The notes below the pieces were generated by a model. The model made no database searches. It saw only the letters and a program-made list of their open reading frames with translations, and had not been told where the DNA came from. Of a stretch of 64,000 nucleotides of DNA, positions 36,395 through 45,783 are shown piece after piece; within the stretch, counting starts at the first letter, position 1; every line of letters begins with the position of its first letter. The DNA comes from Chitinophaga rupis (GTDB taxonomy: Bacteria > Bacteroidota > Bacteroidia > Chitinophagales > Chitinophagaceae). Made by a program: the position numbers and the translations under genes. The stretch covers positions 124,001 to 188,000 of the forward strand of contig NZ_FOBB01000007.1 in assembly GCF_900109685.1 (NCBI RefSeq), in the 5' to 3' direction.

Positions 36395-38173
36395 ATGGCA
36401 AACCCTTATATATCACTATTAAGCACGGCATGGCGTTTTGCGCGCCAGGAGCGGAAGAAGTATGTATTGGTATATGTCATGTTCCTGTGCTCGAATATTG
36501 CCGCTTCCCTTACGCCTTTTATTTTCGGCTGGTTCATTGGACAGGTACAGCGGGATACGGCTCAGGTATGGCATTACACCCTGTTGTATGCAGGCGGTTA
36601 TTTCTTACTGAAGCTCACAGAGTGGTCTTTTCACGGGCCGGCCCGTGTAATGGAGCGGCAGCTGGCCTTTAACCTGAGCCGCAACTTTTTGCAGGAACGT
36701 TATCACCAGGCATTACACCTGCCGGTAAAATGGCACCAGGATCATCACAGCGGCGCCACCATTAACCGCATCCGCAAGGCATATGAGGCATTACGGGAAT
36801 TTTTTGACCGGGGTTTTATGTACATGCATGCGCTGGCCAAATTCTTTTTTTCCGTAATAGCCATGCTCTATTTTTCCCCGCTGTATGGCTGCATTGGCAT
36901 ACTGCTGGGCGCTTTCACCATCTGGATCATCTTCCGGTTCGATAAGCCTTTCATCCGCACACTGGACCAGGTGAATGAACGGGAGCACGTGGTATCCTCC
37001 ACTTTGTTCGATAGCTTATCCAACATCATGACGGTGATCACCCTGCGGCTGGAAAAAAGTATGGAAACCGGCCTGCTGAGAAAAGTGCAGCATATTGCCA
37101 GCCCGTTCCGCAAAAATGTAAAGATCAATGAATGGAAATGGTTTTGTGCAGATATGATGGTAACGCTGATCTACTGCGTAATTGCAGCCGGTTATGTGTA
37201 CCAGCACTGGGAGCCGGGCAAGGTATTTTATGTAGCCGGCCTGGTTACGCTGCTGGGATATGTAAACCAGTTCACTAGTGTGTTCCATGATATTGCCTGG
37301 CAGTACACGGATATTGTGCAGTATAACACCTACGTACAAACGGCCGGCAATATTAAAGAAGCATACCTGCAGCAGCACCGCCCGGATGCACCTACGGACC
37401 TGCCGGAGAAATGGCAGACCATTCAGATAAAAGAGCTGAGCTTCTCACACAGGGAGCAGTATGATGCGGAACATGCGCCGCAAAGCCTGCACCGCTTGAA
37501 TATTACCATTGGCCGCGGCAAACGTATTGCGCTGATAGGAGAGAGCGGCAGTGGTAAAAGTACTTTGCTCTCTTTATTAAGAGGCTTGTACAACCCGCAG
37601 CCGGGTATGGAATTAACGGTAGATGGTAAGCCATACGGGCTGGATACGATCAATGAAACGGTAACCCTGTTCCCGCAGGAGCCGGAGATCTTTGAGAATA
37701 CCATTGCCTATAATGTTACACTGGGCCTGCCTTTTAGCGAGGAAGATATTTTAAGCGTATGCGAAAGCGCACATTTTACAGATGTGATACAGCAGCTGCC
37801 GCAGGGACTTGGGTCAGACATCCGGGAAAAGGGGGTGAACCTTTCCGGTGGCCAGAAACAGCGCCTGGCGCTGGCCCGCGGCATTCTGGCGGCCCGGGAA
37901 AGCGAGCTGGTATTGCTGGATGAACCCACCAGCAGCGTGGATCCTAAAACGGAAGCCATGATCTACGATAAGCTGTTCAAAGCATTTGCAGATAAAGCCC
38001 TTATTTCCTCCATGCACCGCCTGCACCTGCTGGGGCAGTTTGATTACGTATATATTTTACGCCAGGGGCATATTGTAGATGAAGGCACGTTTGAACATTT
38101 GCGGGATAACAGCCCCATTTTCCAGGAGCTTTGGAAGCACCAGAAAGATACTATTGGCAAACATTACCAGTAA
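36395..38173 (+). CDS. ABC transporter, fused permease and ATPase (exporter type)
   Basis: A 592-residue half-transporter. Residues 1-320 contain six membrane helices (YVLVYVMFLCSNIAASLTPFIFGWFIG and following). The ATPase has Walker A GESGSGKST (382-390), the Q-loop FPQEPEIFENTI, signature LSGGQKQRLALARG (483-496), Walker B ELVLLDEPTSSVDP and the switch-region His in SSMHRLHLL. The helical core without a fused protease or periplasmic partner suggests a homodimeric lipid, peptide or drug exporter; substrate unknown. It is separate from the amidase that follows by a terminator. Confidence 0.92.
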   Translation: MANPYISLLSTAWRFARQERKKYVLVYVMFLCSNIAASLTPFIFGWFIGQVQRDTAQVWHYTLLYAGGYFLLKLTEWSFHGPARVMERQLAFNLSRNFLQERYHQALHLPVKWHQDHHSGATINRIRKAYEALREFFDRGFMYMHALAKFFFSVIAMLYFSPLYGCIGILLGAFTIWIIFRFDKPFIRTLDQVNEREHVVSSTLFDSLSNIMTVITLRLEKSMETGLLRKVQHIASPFRKNVKINEWKWFCADMMVTLIYCVIAAGYVYQHWEPGKVFYVAGLVTLLGYVNQFTSVFHDIAWQYTDIVQYNTYVQTAGNIKEAYLQQHRPDAPTDLPEKWQTIQIKELSFSHREQYDAEHAPQSLHRLNITIGRGKRIALIGESGSGKSTLLSLLRGLYNPQPGMELTVDGKPYGLDTINETVTLFPQEPEIFENTIAYNVTLGLPFSEEDILSVCESAHFTDVIQQLPQGLGSDIREKGVNLSGGQKQRLALARGILAARESELVLLDEPTSSVDPKTEAMIYDKLFKAFADKALISSMHRLHLLGQFDYVYILRQGHIVDEGTFEHLRDNSPIFQELWKHQKDTIGKHYQ

Positions 38174-38207
38174 CCGAACTTTTTGGCATAACATTGGTTT
38201 TAATAGC

Positions 38208-38250
38208 GGTGAAAGGCGTATATGCTTTACCTTTCACCCTTCACTTTTTT
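38208..38250 (+). terminator. Terminator after the ABC transporter
   Basis: GGTGAAAGG (38208-38216) pairs with CCTTTCACC (38230-38238), then a T-rich stretch to 38250. It lies 16 bp before the amidase start codon, so the amidase needs its own promoter or readthrough. Confidence 0.7.
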
Positions 38251-38265
38251 ACAAAAAGTACAATT

Positions 38266-39090
38266 ATGATGATCCGCGTTCTGGTACTAATCACGTTCAT
38301 CGCATGTATCTATAGCTGCGCCAGCTCACCATACAGGGCTACCAATAAAGTGCATAAACAGCAGGTAAAAGCTTTTTCAAAAGTATTACGTCAGCCTCCG
38401 GCGCCGGTGCATATTGATTCCGTGCAGAATGTTACCTGGTGGGCCGGCACTACCAACTTCAGTATCCGCAAACCTAATTACGTGATCATTCACCATACCG
38501 CGCAAAACAGCTGTGACCAAACGTTGCGCACCTTTACGATGCCCAGCACACAGGTGAGCGCGCATTACGTGATTTGCCGGGATGGCGTAGTGCACCAAAT
38601 GCTGAATGATTACCTGCGGGCCTGGCATGCCGGCGCATCCAAATGGGGCAGCCTTACGGACGTTAACTCATCGTCCATAGGCATAGAGGTAGATAATAAC
38701 GGTTCTGAGCCATTTCCCCCGCAGCAGATCCGCAGCCTGATGATCTTACTGGATACGTTGCGGCACCGGTATACGATCCCTGCCGCGAATATTATTGGTC
38801 ATGGCGATATTGCACCTGGCCGTAAAGTGGATCCCAGCGCATATTTCCCCTGGCAGCAGCTGGCGGAAAAAGGTTTTGGCCTTTGGTATGGGGATACGGC
38901 TAATATTGTAGTACCGGATAATTTTAGCAACCTGCAGGGGTTGCGGATCATAGGTTATAATGTAAAAGACAGTGTAGCCGCTATTGGCGCATTTAAACGG
39001 CATTGGATCCCGGCTGATTCCCTGACGCGGGATACCTTAAGTATGGGAGAAAGGAAGATCCTGTATAGTATTATGGAACAGAGCCAATAA
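38266..39090 (+). CDS. N-acetylmuramoyl-L-alanine amidase, lipoprotein (amidase 2 fold)
   Basis: A 274-residue lipoprotein starting MMIRVLVLITFIACIYSC (lipobox IYSC); the longer frame upstream overlaps the terminator and the end of the ABC gene and is not used. Amidase 2/PGRP features: PNYVIIHHTAQNSC (first Zn His), AHYVICRDGVVHQMLNDYLRAWHAGASKWG, SIGIEVDNNG, and NIIGHGDIAPGRKVDPSAYFPW (second His and the D/K region). Cleaves the amide between MurNAc and the stem peptide, here probably on recycling or remodelling of envelope peptidoglycan as for AmiD. C-terminal 60 residues form an added segment. Confidence 0.9.
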   Translation: MMIRVLVLITFIACIYSCASSPYRATNKVHKQQVKAFSKVLRQPPAPVHIDSVQNVTWWAGTTNFSIRKPNYVIIHHTAQNSCDQTLRTFTMPSTQVSAHYVICRDGVVHQMLNDYLRAWHAGASKWGSLTDVNSSSIGIEVDNNGSEPFPPQQIRSLMILLDTLRHRYTIPAANIIGHGDIAPGRKVDPSAYFPWQQLAEKGFGLWYGDTANIVVPDNFSNLQGLRIIGYNVKDSVAAIGAFKRHWIPADSLTRDTLSMGERKILYSIMEQSQ

Positions 39091-39269
39091 AAGGTTATAT
39101 TTATGATGTAAGCCCTACCCCTTTATGTTAAGACACTATTACCCGATTGTACCCTCTGGCCGTTCCGGAGCCTGAAAACCGGCCGTCATCTTTTATGAAG
39201 GACAATTAGCACAGGCCGGTGTAAAATATTGATGCGCAGAATATAGATATTTCTATTTAGTCCATAGTA

Positions 39270-39304
39270 TTTGTAGAATAATAAATTATTATTTACTACT
39301 TTTG
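39270..39304 (+). promoter_or_regulatory. Candidate promoter of the second SusCD operon
   Basis: TTTG (39270-39273) and TACTTTTG (39297-39304) are 23 bp apart; the -7 box fits TAnnTTTG exactly. It implies a leader of about 255 nt before susC. Confidence 0.5.
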
Positions 39305-39501
39305 AGCCAGGAAACTAAATCCATGCCATAAAATGACGACTGATACGGTGCAGACCTGCAGGGGCTTATACCCTGTGCTTTACTGTAGCCAACATTACAA
39401 TTATATTTCAGGCGCCTTCATTCATCGCTGTATGCCCTGTCAGGGCTGGCGTTAACAACATGTATATAATCTGATCTGATACAGGCGCTGCAGGCGCTTC
39501 T

Positions 39502-39541
39502 TTGCGGTGATCGCCGCAACACAATTCCTATCGTCGTGAAC
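39502..39541 (+). ncRNA. Possible third, divergent leader element before susC
   Basis: TTGCGG, loop TGATCG, CCGCAA forms a perfect hairpin followed by ATCGTCGTGAAC (39530-39541), resembling the P1-loop plus ATCGTGTTCTGAAC layout at 9248 and 15579. The match is partial and the downstream stem is missing. The 4-nt TGAT of the loop can pair with ATCA overlapping the start codon. Confidence 0.2.
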
Positions 39542-39564
39542 AATCAATTAAAACCAGTTTTATC

Positions 39565-42500
39565 ATGAAATTTTTACACACTATCGTATTGCTGTCCGTG
39601 CTGCTGTTGGTACAGCAGGCCGGTTACGGGCAGGATACAAAGATCACGGGGGTGGTCACTTTTAAAGCGGATGCACAGCGCGTGCCCGGCGCCGTTGTAA
39701 CGGTAAAGGGCAGCAGCAAAGGCACGCAAACAGATGCGGATGGGAAATATTCCATCTCCGCCAAAGCAAATGATACGCTGCACTTTTCCTACATTGGTTA
39801 CACTGGTGTAGATATAGCAGTAAATGATACACGCGTTATTAACGTAGCGCTGGAAAGTTCAGAAAGCCGTTTACAGGAAGTAGTAGTAACGGCCCTGGGT
39901 ATTTCCCGCGAAAAAAGATCATTGGGATACGCCGTACAGGAGCTGAAGTCCCGCGACATTACCGAAGCGCGCGAAACGAATTTAGTGAACGCGCTATCCG
40001 GTAAAATAGCCGGCGTAAATATCACCAACAGCCAGGGCGACCTGGGCTCTTCCCGCATTGTGATCCGTGGCGAAACCTCTATTGCAGGTAATAACCAGCC
40101 CTTGTTTGTACTGGACGGTATTCCCATAGATAACAGCCAGCTGGGTGTTGGTATTGCTACCGCCCGTGATTTTCCCAATGCGATTTCTGACCTGAACCCG
40201 GATGATATTGAATCTGTAAGCGTGCTGAAAGGCCCTAATGCGGCGGCTTTGTACGGCTCACGTGCAGCAAACGGCGTACTGGTGTTAAAAACAAAAACAG
40301 GCCGCGGTGCAAAGGGATTAGGTATCACAGTTAATTCCAGCGCTACTATGCAAACGCTGCTTACCTTACCTAAATATCAGAATGCTTATGGCCAGGGTTC
40401 CGGCGGGCAGTTTGATTATGTTGATGGAAAAGGAGGTGGTATTAACGATGGGGTGGATGAAAGCTGGGGCCCGGCGCTGGACGGGCGTCTTATTCGCCAG
40501 TTCTTCTCCAACGGCCAGCCTGCGCCCTGGGTAGCGCATCCTGATAATGTGCGTGACTTTTACGAAACCGGTTATACGCTGAACAATGGTTTGTCTGTTG
40601 CCGGTACAAATGATAAGCTGGATTACCGCTTCTCGTATAACAATACCAGGCAAACCGGCCTGTTACCCAACACCGGTATTACCCGCAACACTTTTACATT
40701 TAACAGCACTTACCGCATAGCGCCTAAGCTTACGTTAAGCACTTATGGCAGCTACATTCGCGGTAATGCAGATAACTTACCGGGTGTAGATGGCAAGCGC
40801 GCCAACAGCGTTACGCTGCAATTCATCTGGTTTGGCCGCCAGGTAGATACAAAGCTGCTGCGCAACTATAAAGATGCCAATGGCAATGATTATAACTGGA
40901 ACCACAGCTATTACAGCAATCCATACTGGATCCAGTATGAAAATACCGTGGCGCAGAACCGTAACCGTTTCTTTGGCAATGCGCGCCTCTCTTACCAGGT
41001 GCTGGATTGGTTAACCGCCAACCTGCGCGTAGGTACCGATTATTATAACGACCGCCGTAAGTACAAGGTTGCTTATGGCTCCAACGGTACGCCCTATGGC
41101 TCCTATACAGAAGATGCCTATGCAGTAACGGAAACCAACTCGGAATTTACCCTGAACGCCAACAAAAAACTGAGCAGCGATTTTAACCTGGATGTGCTGG
41201 CAGGTGGTAACGTGCGCACCAACCAGCTGGAAAATAACTACCAGCAGGCGCCCCGCCTGGCCGTGAAAGATGTGTACACGCTCAATAACTCCCGCGACCC
41301 GGTGATCTCCACCAACTACTTTTCAAAGCTGCGGGTATATAGCCTGTTCTCCTCTGCCCAGCTGGGTTTCCGGGACTATGCGTTCTTGAACTTTACGGCC
41401 CGTAACGACTGGTCATCTACCTTACCCAAAGGCAATAATTCCTATTTCTACCCCTCGGTAAATGCCAGCCTGGTGCTGAGCGAAGCGCTGCACCTTCAAA
41501 GCAATGTGCTGTCCCTGCTAAAGATCCGTGGTGGCTGGGCGCAGGTAGGTAAGGATACAGATCCTTATCAGCTGATCAACACTTATCCGTTCAACCAGCC
41601 TTTTGATAACAATCCGTTATTAACGGTATCTGATAAATTCCTGAAGGAAGATCTGAAGCCGGAGATCACTACCGCTACAGAAGTAGGTGCGGAAATAGGT
41701 CTGTTCAAAGACCGTGCACGGCTGGATGTTACGTACTACAACTCCAACAGCTCTAACCAGATATTGCTGGCAGATGTAAGCCCCACCACCGGTTACCTGA
41801 AAAAGCTGTTGAATGCCGGTAAGATCAATAACCACGGGATAGAAGTAACCCTGGGCTTAACACCTGTTAGCACAGCATCCGGTTTTCGCTGGGATGTGAA
41901 CATGAATTATTCCAGGAACGTAAGCAAGGTGGTGGAGCTGGATAAAGATGGTTTCCTGAATGATTATGTACTGGGCAGCAGCGGCAACATACAGGTGCTG
42001 GCCAGCAAGGGGCAGCGTTACGGCGCTTTGTTCGGCAAGGCTTTCCTGCGTAATGACCAGGGACAGATAGTGGTGAATGCCGACGGCTCACCTGCCATTG
42101 ATCCCAATAAAAAAATACTGGGTTATTATACACCCAAATGGATCGGCAGCATCAATAATGTACTCTCCTACAAAGGCGTTAGCGTCAGCTTTTTGATTGA
42201 TACCAAACAAGGCGGCTCCATTTGGTCCGGTACTAACTATACCGGCATTTATACCGGTGTGCTGGCGGAAAGCCTGCCTGGCCGCGATGCGGAACATGGC
42301 GGCTTGCCATATTACTACCCGGGTAATGATAAAAAAGCTACGCCGGTGCAGCTGGCAGATCATAATACCGGCGCGCCGGGCGGTGCTACGGTATATCATG
42401 ATGGTATGATCTTTAACGGAACCACCGCTGACGGTAAGAAGAACACTACCATTCTGCCTGCACAATCCTATTACAAAGCGGTATACAACAGCAGCCTGAA

Positions 42501-42762
42501 TGAAAGCAGCGTGTACGATGCCTCCTTTATTAAGCTGCGCGAAGTAAGGATCGGTTATACCTTCCCGCATGAGTGGCTCCGCGGCCTTCGTTTTCAGGAC
42601 CTGAATATTACGCTCACCGGCCGTAACCTCTGGATCATCGACAAAAAAGTGCCCAACATTGACCCGGAAACCGCTTTCAATACCGGTAACGGGCAGGGCC
42701 TGGAAACCTTGCAGATCCCTACGGCACGCAGCTTTGGTATTAACCTGAGAGCATCCTTTTAA
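39565..42762 (+). CDS. SusC/RagA TonB-dependent outer-membrane transporter
   Basis: A 1065-residue receptor without an STN domain. Signal peptide MKFLHTIVLLSVLLLVQQAGYGQ; carboxypeptidase-like domain (about 25-100, KITGVVTFKADAQRVPGAVVTVKGSSKGTQTDADGKYSI); TonB box-like region VVVTALGISREKRSLGYAVQELKSRDI; plug with IVIRGETSIAGNNQPLFVLDGIPIDNSQ and LKGPNAAALYGSRAANGVLVLKTKTG; barrel to LRASF. The absence of STN means no FecR signalling, so regulation should differ from the first pair, and the long leader may matter. It precedes a SusD-like gene by 24 bp. Confidence 0.95.
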   Translation: MKFLHTIVLLSVLLLVQQAGYGQDTKITGVVTFKADAQRVPGAVVTVKGSSKGTQTDADGKYSISAKANDTLHFSYIGYTGVDIAVNDTRVINVALESSESRLQEVVVTALGISREKRSLGYAVQELKSRDITEARETNLVNALSGKIAGVNITNSQGDLGSSRIVIRGETSIAGNNQPLFVLDGIPIDNSQLGVGIATARDFPNAISDLNPDDIESVSVLKGPNAAALYGSRAANGVLVLKTKTGRGAKGLGITVNSSATMQTLLTLPKYQNAYGQGSGGQFDYVDGKGGGINDGVDESWGPALDGRLIRQFFSNGQPAPWVAHPDNVRDFYETGYTLNNGLSVAGTNDKLDYRFSYNNTRQTGLLPNTGITRNTFTFNSTYRIAPKLTLSTYGSYIRGNADNLPGVDGKRANSVTLQFIWFGRQVDTKLLRNYKDANGNDYNWNHSYYSNPYWIQYENTVAQNRNRFFGNARLSYQVLDWLTANLRVGTDYYNDRRKYKVAYGSNGTPYGSYTEDAYAVTETNSEFTLNANKKLSSDFNLDVLAGGNVRTNQLENNYQQAPRLAVKDVYTLNNSRDPVISTNYFSKLRVYSLFSSAQLGFRDYAFLNFTARNDWSSTLPKGNNSYFYPSVNASLVLSEALHLQSNVLSLLKIRGGWAQVGKDTDPYQLINTYPFNQPFDNNPLLTVSDKFLKEDLKPEITTATEVGAEIGLFKDRARLDVTYYNSNSSNQILLADVSPTTGYLKKLLNAGKINNHGIEVTLGLTPVSTASGFRWDVNMNYSRNVSKVVELDKDGFLNDYVLGSSGNIQVLASKGQRYGALFGKAFLRNDQGQIVVNADGSPAIDPNKKILGYYTPKWIGSINNVLSYKGVSVSFLIDTKQGGSIWSGTNYTGIYTGVLAESLPGRDAEHGGLPYYYPGNDKKATPVQLADHNTGAPGGATVYHDGMIFNGTTADGKKNTTILPAQSYYKAVYNSSLNESSVYDASFIKLREVRIGYTFPHEWLRGLRFQDLNITLTGRNLWIIDKKVPNIDPETAFNTGNGQGLETLQIPTARSFGINLRASF

Positions 42763-42786
42763 TTGTGAACGCGAAACTGAACTAAC

Positions 42787-44232
42787 ATGAAAAAGTTAAA
42801 ATTCATATATACATTATGGTTAGCACTGCCGCTGGTAGCTGTTATAAGCGGCTGCCAGAAACAGCTGGAGCGCATTAACCAAAACCCGAATGAACCCAGC
42901 ATTGTGCAGCCGGATTACCTGCTGAGCAACGGTATTAAAGCCAATGTGGATACTTACTGGGGTAACGAAGCGTCCATGGAAGCAGCCCTGCTGTACGTAC
43001 AGTACTGGTCCAAGATCCAGTATACCGACCCGGACCGTTACATACCGGCAGCTGCCAACATTCAAACGGTGTGGAGCAACTTTTATGCGCAGGGTATAGA
43101 AGATTTTACCACCCTGGTACAGCTGGGTGATAGCTTGCCCAATCCTAACTACAAAGCCGTAGGCCTTATTATGCGGGCCTGGCTGTTCCAGAATGTAACC
43201 GACCTGTTTGGCAGCGTGCCTTACTCACAGGCGGCTAACATCCGGCAATACCTTACACCTAAGTATGATGAGCAGAAGGATATTTACACCGGCATACTGG
43301 CTGAGCTGAAAACTGCCGCGCAGCTGATAGACGAAACTGGCAACCCCATACAGGGCGACATTTTGCTGGCCGGCAATATGCGTTTATGGAAAAAGTTTGC
43401 CAACAGCCTGCGCTTGCGTATTGCCATCCGCATTGCCGACAAGCTGCCGGAGGTATCAAAGGCAGTATTCGCAGAAGTAGGTGCAGATGCTGCTTTGCTG
43501 GTGGCAGACAATAAAGAGAACATACAGCTCAATTATAAAGCATCACCCAACCAGAACCCGGTAGGCCGCAACCGTGAAACCCGGAACGACTACCGCATCA
43601 GTAAAACGATTATTGATAAGCTGAAAGCGCTCAACGATCCACGCTTAACCATTTATGCGGATAAGGCCAAGGATACAAGCGTGCACGATCTTATTGGCGT
43701 AACCAATGGCCTGCCGGTAGATTCCGCTGCCCGCCTGGGTTTTGACAGAACCTCCGATATTGGTACTGTGTTTAAGACCAGCGATGCACCTGCCGTATTG
43801 TTCAGCTATGCAGAGCTGTTGTTCATACAGGCAGAAGCTGCGCAAAGAGGCTGGTTAAGTGGCAATGCAGCTACTTATTATAACCAGGCAATTACCGCTT
43901 CATTAAAACAATATGGTATAACAGATTCGCTGGTGACTAAATATTTAGCGCAGCCTGCAGTGGTATATAATGCCACCAACTATAAGCAATCTATTGGGGA
44001 TCAAAAATGGCTGGCCCTGTTTGGGAATGGCCTGGAAGCCTTTGCAGAATGGCGCCGCCTGGATTATCCGCAGCTGAAACCTGCCTATTCCGGTGTGCTG
44101 CAGGGTAAAATTCCCCTGCGTTTAACCTATCCATCTACGGAACAGGCCGTGAACCGCGAAAATTATAAAACAGCAGTAGCCACGCAGGGCGCTGATGTGT
44201 TAACGACTAAGTTGTGGTTTGACGCATTTTAA
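42787..44232 (+). CDS. SusD/RagB-type surface lipoprotein (SusD-like 2)
   Basis: A 481-residue lipoprotein with lipobox VISGC near residue 23, followed by QKQLERINQNPNEPSIVQPDYLLSNGIKANVD as expected for SusD-like 2. The TPR-like region includes YKAVGLIMRAWLFQNVTDLFGSVPYSQAANI and MRLWKKFANSLRLRIAIRIADKLPE; the C-terminal QKWLALFGNGLEAFAEWRRLDYPQL is a family signature. It pairs with the SusC protein encoded 24 bp upstream. The gene ends directly at a 7-bp-period repeat whose first heptad overlaps the stop codon. Confidence 0.93.
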   Translation: MKKLKFIYTLWLALPLVAVISGCQKQLERINQNPNEPSIVQPDYLLSNGIKANVDTYWGNEASMEAALLYVQYWSKIQYTDPDRYIPAAANIQTVWSNFYAQGIEDFTTLVQLGDSLPNPNYKAVGLIMRAWLFQNVTDLFGSVPYSQAANIRQYLTPKYDEQKDIYTGILAELKTAAQLIDETGNPIQGDILLAGNMRLWKKFANSLRLRIAIRIADKLPEVSKAVFAEVGADAALLVADNKENIQLNYKASPNQNPVGRNRETRNDYRISKTIIDKLKALNDPRLTIYADKAKDTSVHDLIGVTNGLPVDSAARLGFDRTSDIGTVFKTSDAPAVLFSYAELLFIQAEAAQRGWLSGNAATYYNQAITASLKQYGITDSLVTKYLAQPAVVYNATNYKQSIGDQKWLALFGNGLEAFAEWRRLDYPQLKPAYSGVLQGKIPLRLTYPSTEQAVNRENYKTAVATQGADVLTTKLWFDAF

Positions 44233-44369
44233 GCAGAAAGCAGAAAGCATAAAGCTTAAAGCTTAAAGCGTAAGGCATAAGGTTAAAAAGCAAAAAGCAG
44301 GAAGTCATTGCAATGGCTTTCTGCTTTTTGCTTTTTGCTTTCAGCTTCATTCAATGGCTTTCTGCTTTC
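44231..44369. repeat. 7-bp-period inverted repeat, AAGCNNA type
   Basis: Left arm 44231-44286: AAGCAGA, AAGCAGA, AAGCATA, AAGCTTA, AAGCTTA, AAGCGTA, AGGCATA, AGGTTAA and on. Right arm 44318-44369: TTTCTGC, TTTTTGC, TTTTTGC, TTTCAGC and others, the reverse complement. The arms run from the TAA of susD to the stop codon of the convergent lipoprotein gene. The same heptad family recurs at 58834-58944. Confidence 0.75.
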
Positions 44370-44877
44370 AAAGTCTTCGCTGAAAAAGTACCGGGTACAG
44401 CTTCTCTAATTCTTTCTGGTGCTGCGGATCTATCTTATGAAATTCCTGTAAAAATTTGTCCCGCGCAATATGATCTTTCACAGAATCCTGCACCCGCACA
44501 ACCGCATCCATTAAATTTCCGCGGGCACCCATCATCACAGTGCCCTGGTATTTAAAACGCAGGTAAGCAGGCAGCTTGCCGTTACTTTTATAGCAATCTG
44601 TCCAGTAGGTTATCAGCGCGCTGTCAAATGAGTGTTGCCCGCGTGGCACCGCCTGGTCATTCACCTTTATATTTACCATAGAATCTACTACAATGAACTG
44701 CGTGTCAGGCACTGCCGGTGTGTTGCCGAGGTCGGGTACGGCCGTAACAGCGCTGGCATTGGTGTCTGTAGCTTGGATAACATTTTTATTGGATGTAGAA
44801 TGCGTACAGGCAGTAAATAGCAGACCTGCGCAAAAGGTGAATATCACCTGTCGTGAAGTCAGAAAAAACATAAGCAA
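44368..44877 (-). CDS. Unknown lipoprotein, 169 residues
   Basis: Not recognised. N terminus MLMFFLTSRQVIFTFCAGLLFTAC gives a lipobox at LFTAC, followed by a Ser/Thr/Asn-rich linker (THSTSNKNVIQATDTNAS). The folded part (about residues 55-169) begins DTQFIVVDSMVNIKVNDQAVPRGQHSFDSALITYWTDCYKSNGKLPAYLRFKYQGTVMMGARGNLMDAV, a strand-rich pattern slightly like periplasmic ExbD-type domains, but the similarity is too weak to name. Convergent with susD; its stop codon abuts the repeat's right arm. Confidence 0.7.
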   Translation of the reverse strand: MLMFFLTSRQVIFTFCAGLLFTACTHSTSNKNVIQATDTNASAVTAVPDLGNTPAVPDTQFIVVDSMVNIKVNDQAVPRGQHSFDSALITYWTDCYKSNGKLPAYLRFKYQGTVMMGARGNLMDAVVRVQDSVKDHIARDKFLQEFHKIDPQHQKELEKLYPVLFQRRL

Positions 44878-44977
44878 TTCCAGTTTGAACCACTTTGACC
44901 CTGCAAGATTGATGCCTGTAAATATTGACGGTAAACTAAATTAACGAAACCATAACCGCTTCGATCATCATTCGTAA

Positions 44978-45763
44978 TTACCCCACCGGTGTCCTTCCGC
45001 CGTCTACGGAAATATTCGTTCCCGTAATATAGCTGGCGCTGGGAGAGGCCAGGAAAGCCACCAGCGCGGCTACCTCCTCCGGTTGTCCAAAACGTTTCAT
45101 GGGTATTTCTGACAGCCATTCCTGTTCAATATCTGCTTCGGCCACATTACGCGCTTCCGCACTGGCACTAATAATAGAGCGCAGCCGGGCAGTAGCGGTA
45201 GCGCCGGGTAATACATTATTTACGGTAATACCATAGGGCGCCAGTTCACCGGCCATAGTTTTAGCCCAGCCCGCCACGGCCCATCGGGTAGTATTGGATA
45301 CACCTAAGTTTTTCAGGGGTGTTTTTACCGAAGTGGAAATAATATTAATGATGCGGCCGTAACCAGCTGCCGTCATACCGGGGATCACGGCCTGTGATAA
45401 GATGTGGTTGCAAACCAGGTGCTGGTTATATGCTTCCGTAAAGGCATGCGCTTTGGCGTCCAGGATAGGGCCGGGCGCCGGGCCGCCGGTATTGTTAACT
45501 AAAATATGGATAGTGCGGGTTTCTGTAAGAGAAGTGATCACCTGCTCCACCCAGGAAGGGTCCCGGAAATCAGCTACTACAAAATGATGTTGCTGTTGAG
45601 CGTCGGTGTTCAGCAGCGCCTTTGCTTTTTTTAGCCGGGCTTCTGTTTTTGAGATCAGGATGCATTCTGCGCCGGCGGCAGCCAGCTCCTTTGCGGTGGC
45701 CAGTCCTATACCTTGTGAGCTACCGCATATGAGCGCGGTTTTCCCTTTTAATGAAAGTTCCAT
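44978..45763 (-). CDS. Short-chain dehydrogenase/reductase with altered active site
   Basis: A 261-residue Rossmann protein; start MELSLKGKTALICGSS chosen at the normal N terminus rather than 19 codons upstream. NAD(P) motif GSSQGIG (14-20), VNNTGG and the C-terminal FLASPSASYITGTNISVDGG are canonical. The active-site serine may be in IISTSVK (143-145), but the Y-x-x-x-K pair is replaced: by alignment the Tyr position is S156 and the Lys position R160 (GVSNTTRWAVAGWAK). Thus it may use a different mechanism or bind rather than reduce. An inverted repeat at 45784-45848 lies upstream. Confidence 0.85.
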   Translation of the reverse strand: MELSLKGKTALICGSSQGIGLATAKELAAAGAECILISKTEARLKKAKALLNTDAQQQHHFVVADFRDPSWVEQVITSLTETRTIHILVNNTGGPAPGPILDAKAHAFTEAYNQHLVCNHILSQAVIPGMTAAGYGRIINIISTSVKTPLKNLGVSNTTRWAVAGWAKTMAGELAPYGITVNNVLPGATATARLRSIISASAEARNVAEADIEQEWLSEIPMKRFGQPEEVAALVAFLASPSASYITGTNISVDGGRTPVG

Positions 45764-45783
45764 GGTTCCCCGTAATTTAATTA

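Larger units (their letters stand above)
39091..39564. other. Long leader region of the second susC, 474 bp
   Basis: Contains a weak 5-bp hairpin GGCCG/CGGCC near 39158-39184 (possible amidase terminator), then a candidate promoter at 39270-39304 and a 255-nt leader rich in hairpins: CAGGG/CCCTG near 39359, GCCC/GGGC near 39434, the repeated motif AGGCGCTGC/AGGCGCTTC near 39483, and TTGCGG/CCGCAA at 39502-39519. No gene seen. Confidence 0.6.

Noticed and set aside
38131..38265. Longer start for the amidase
   Set aside because: Would overlap the ABC transporter gene and its terminator and would hide the lipoprotein signal.
44231..44369. CRISPR array
   Set aside because: The period is 7 bp with no spacers; CRISPR repeats are 24-48 bp with unique spacers.
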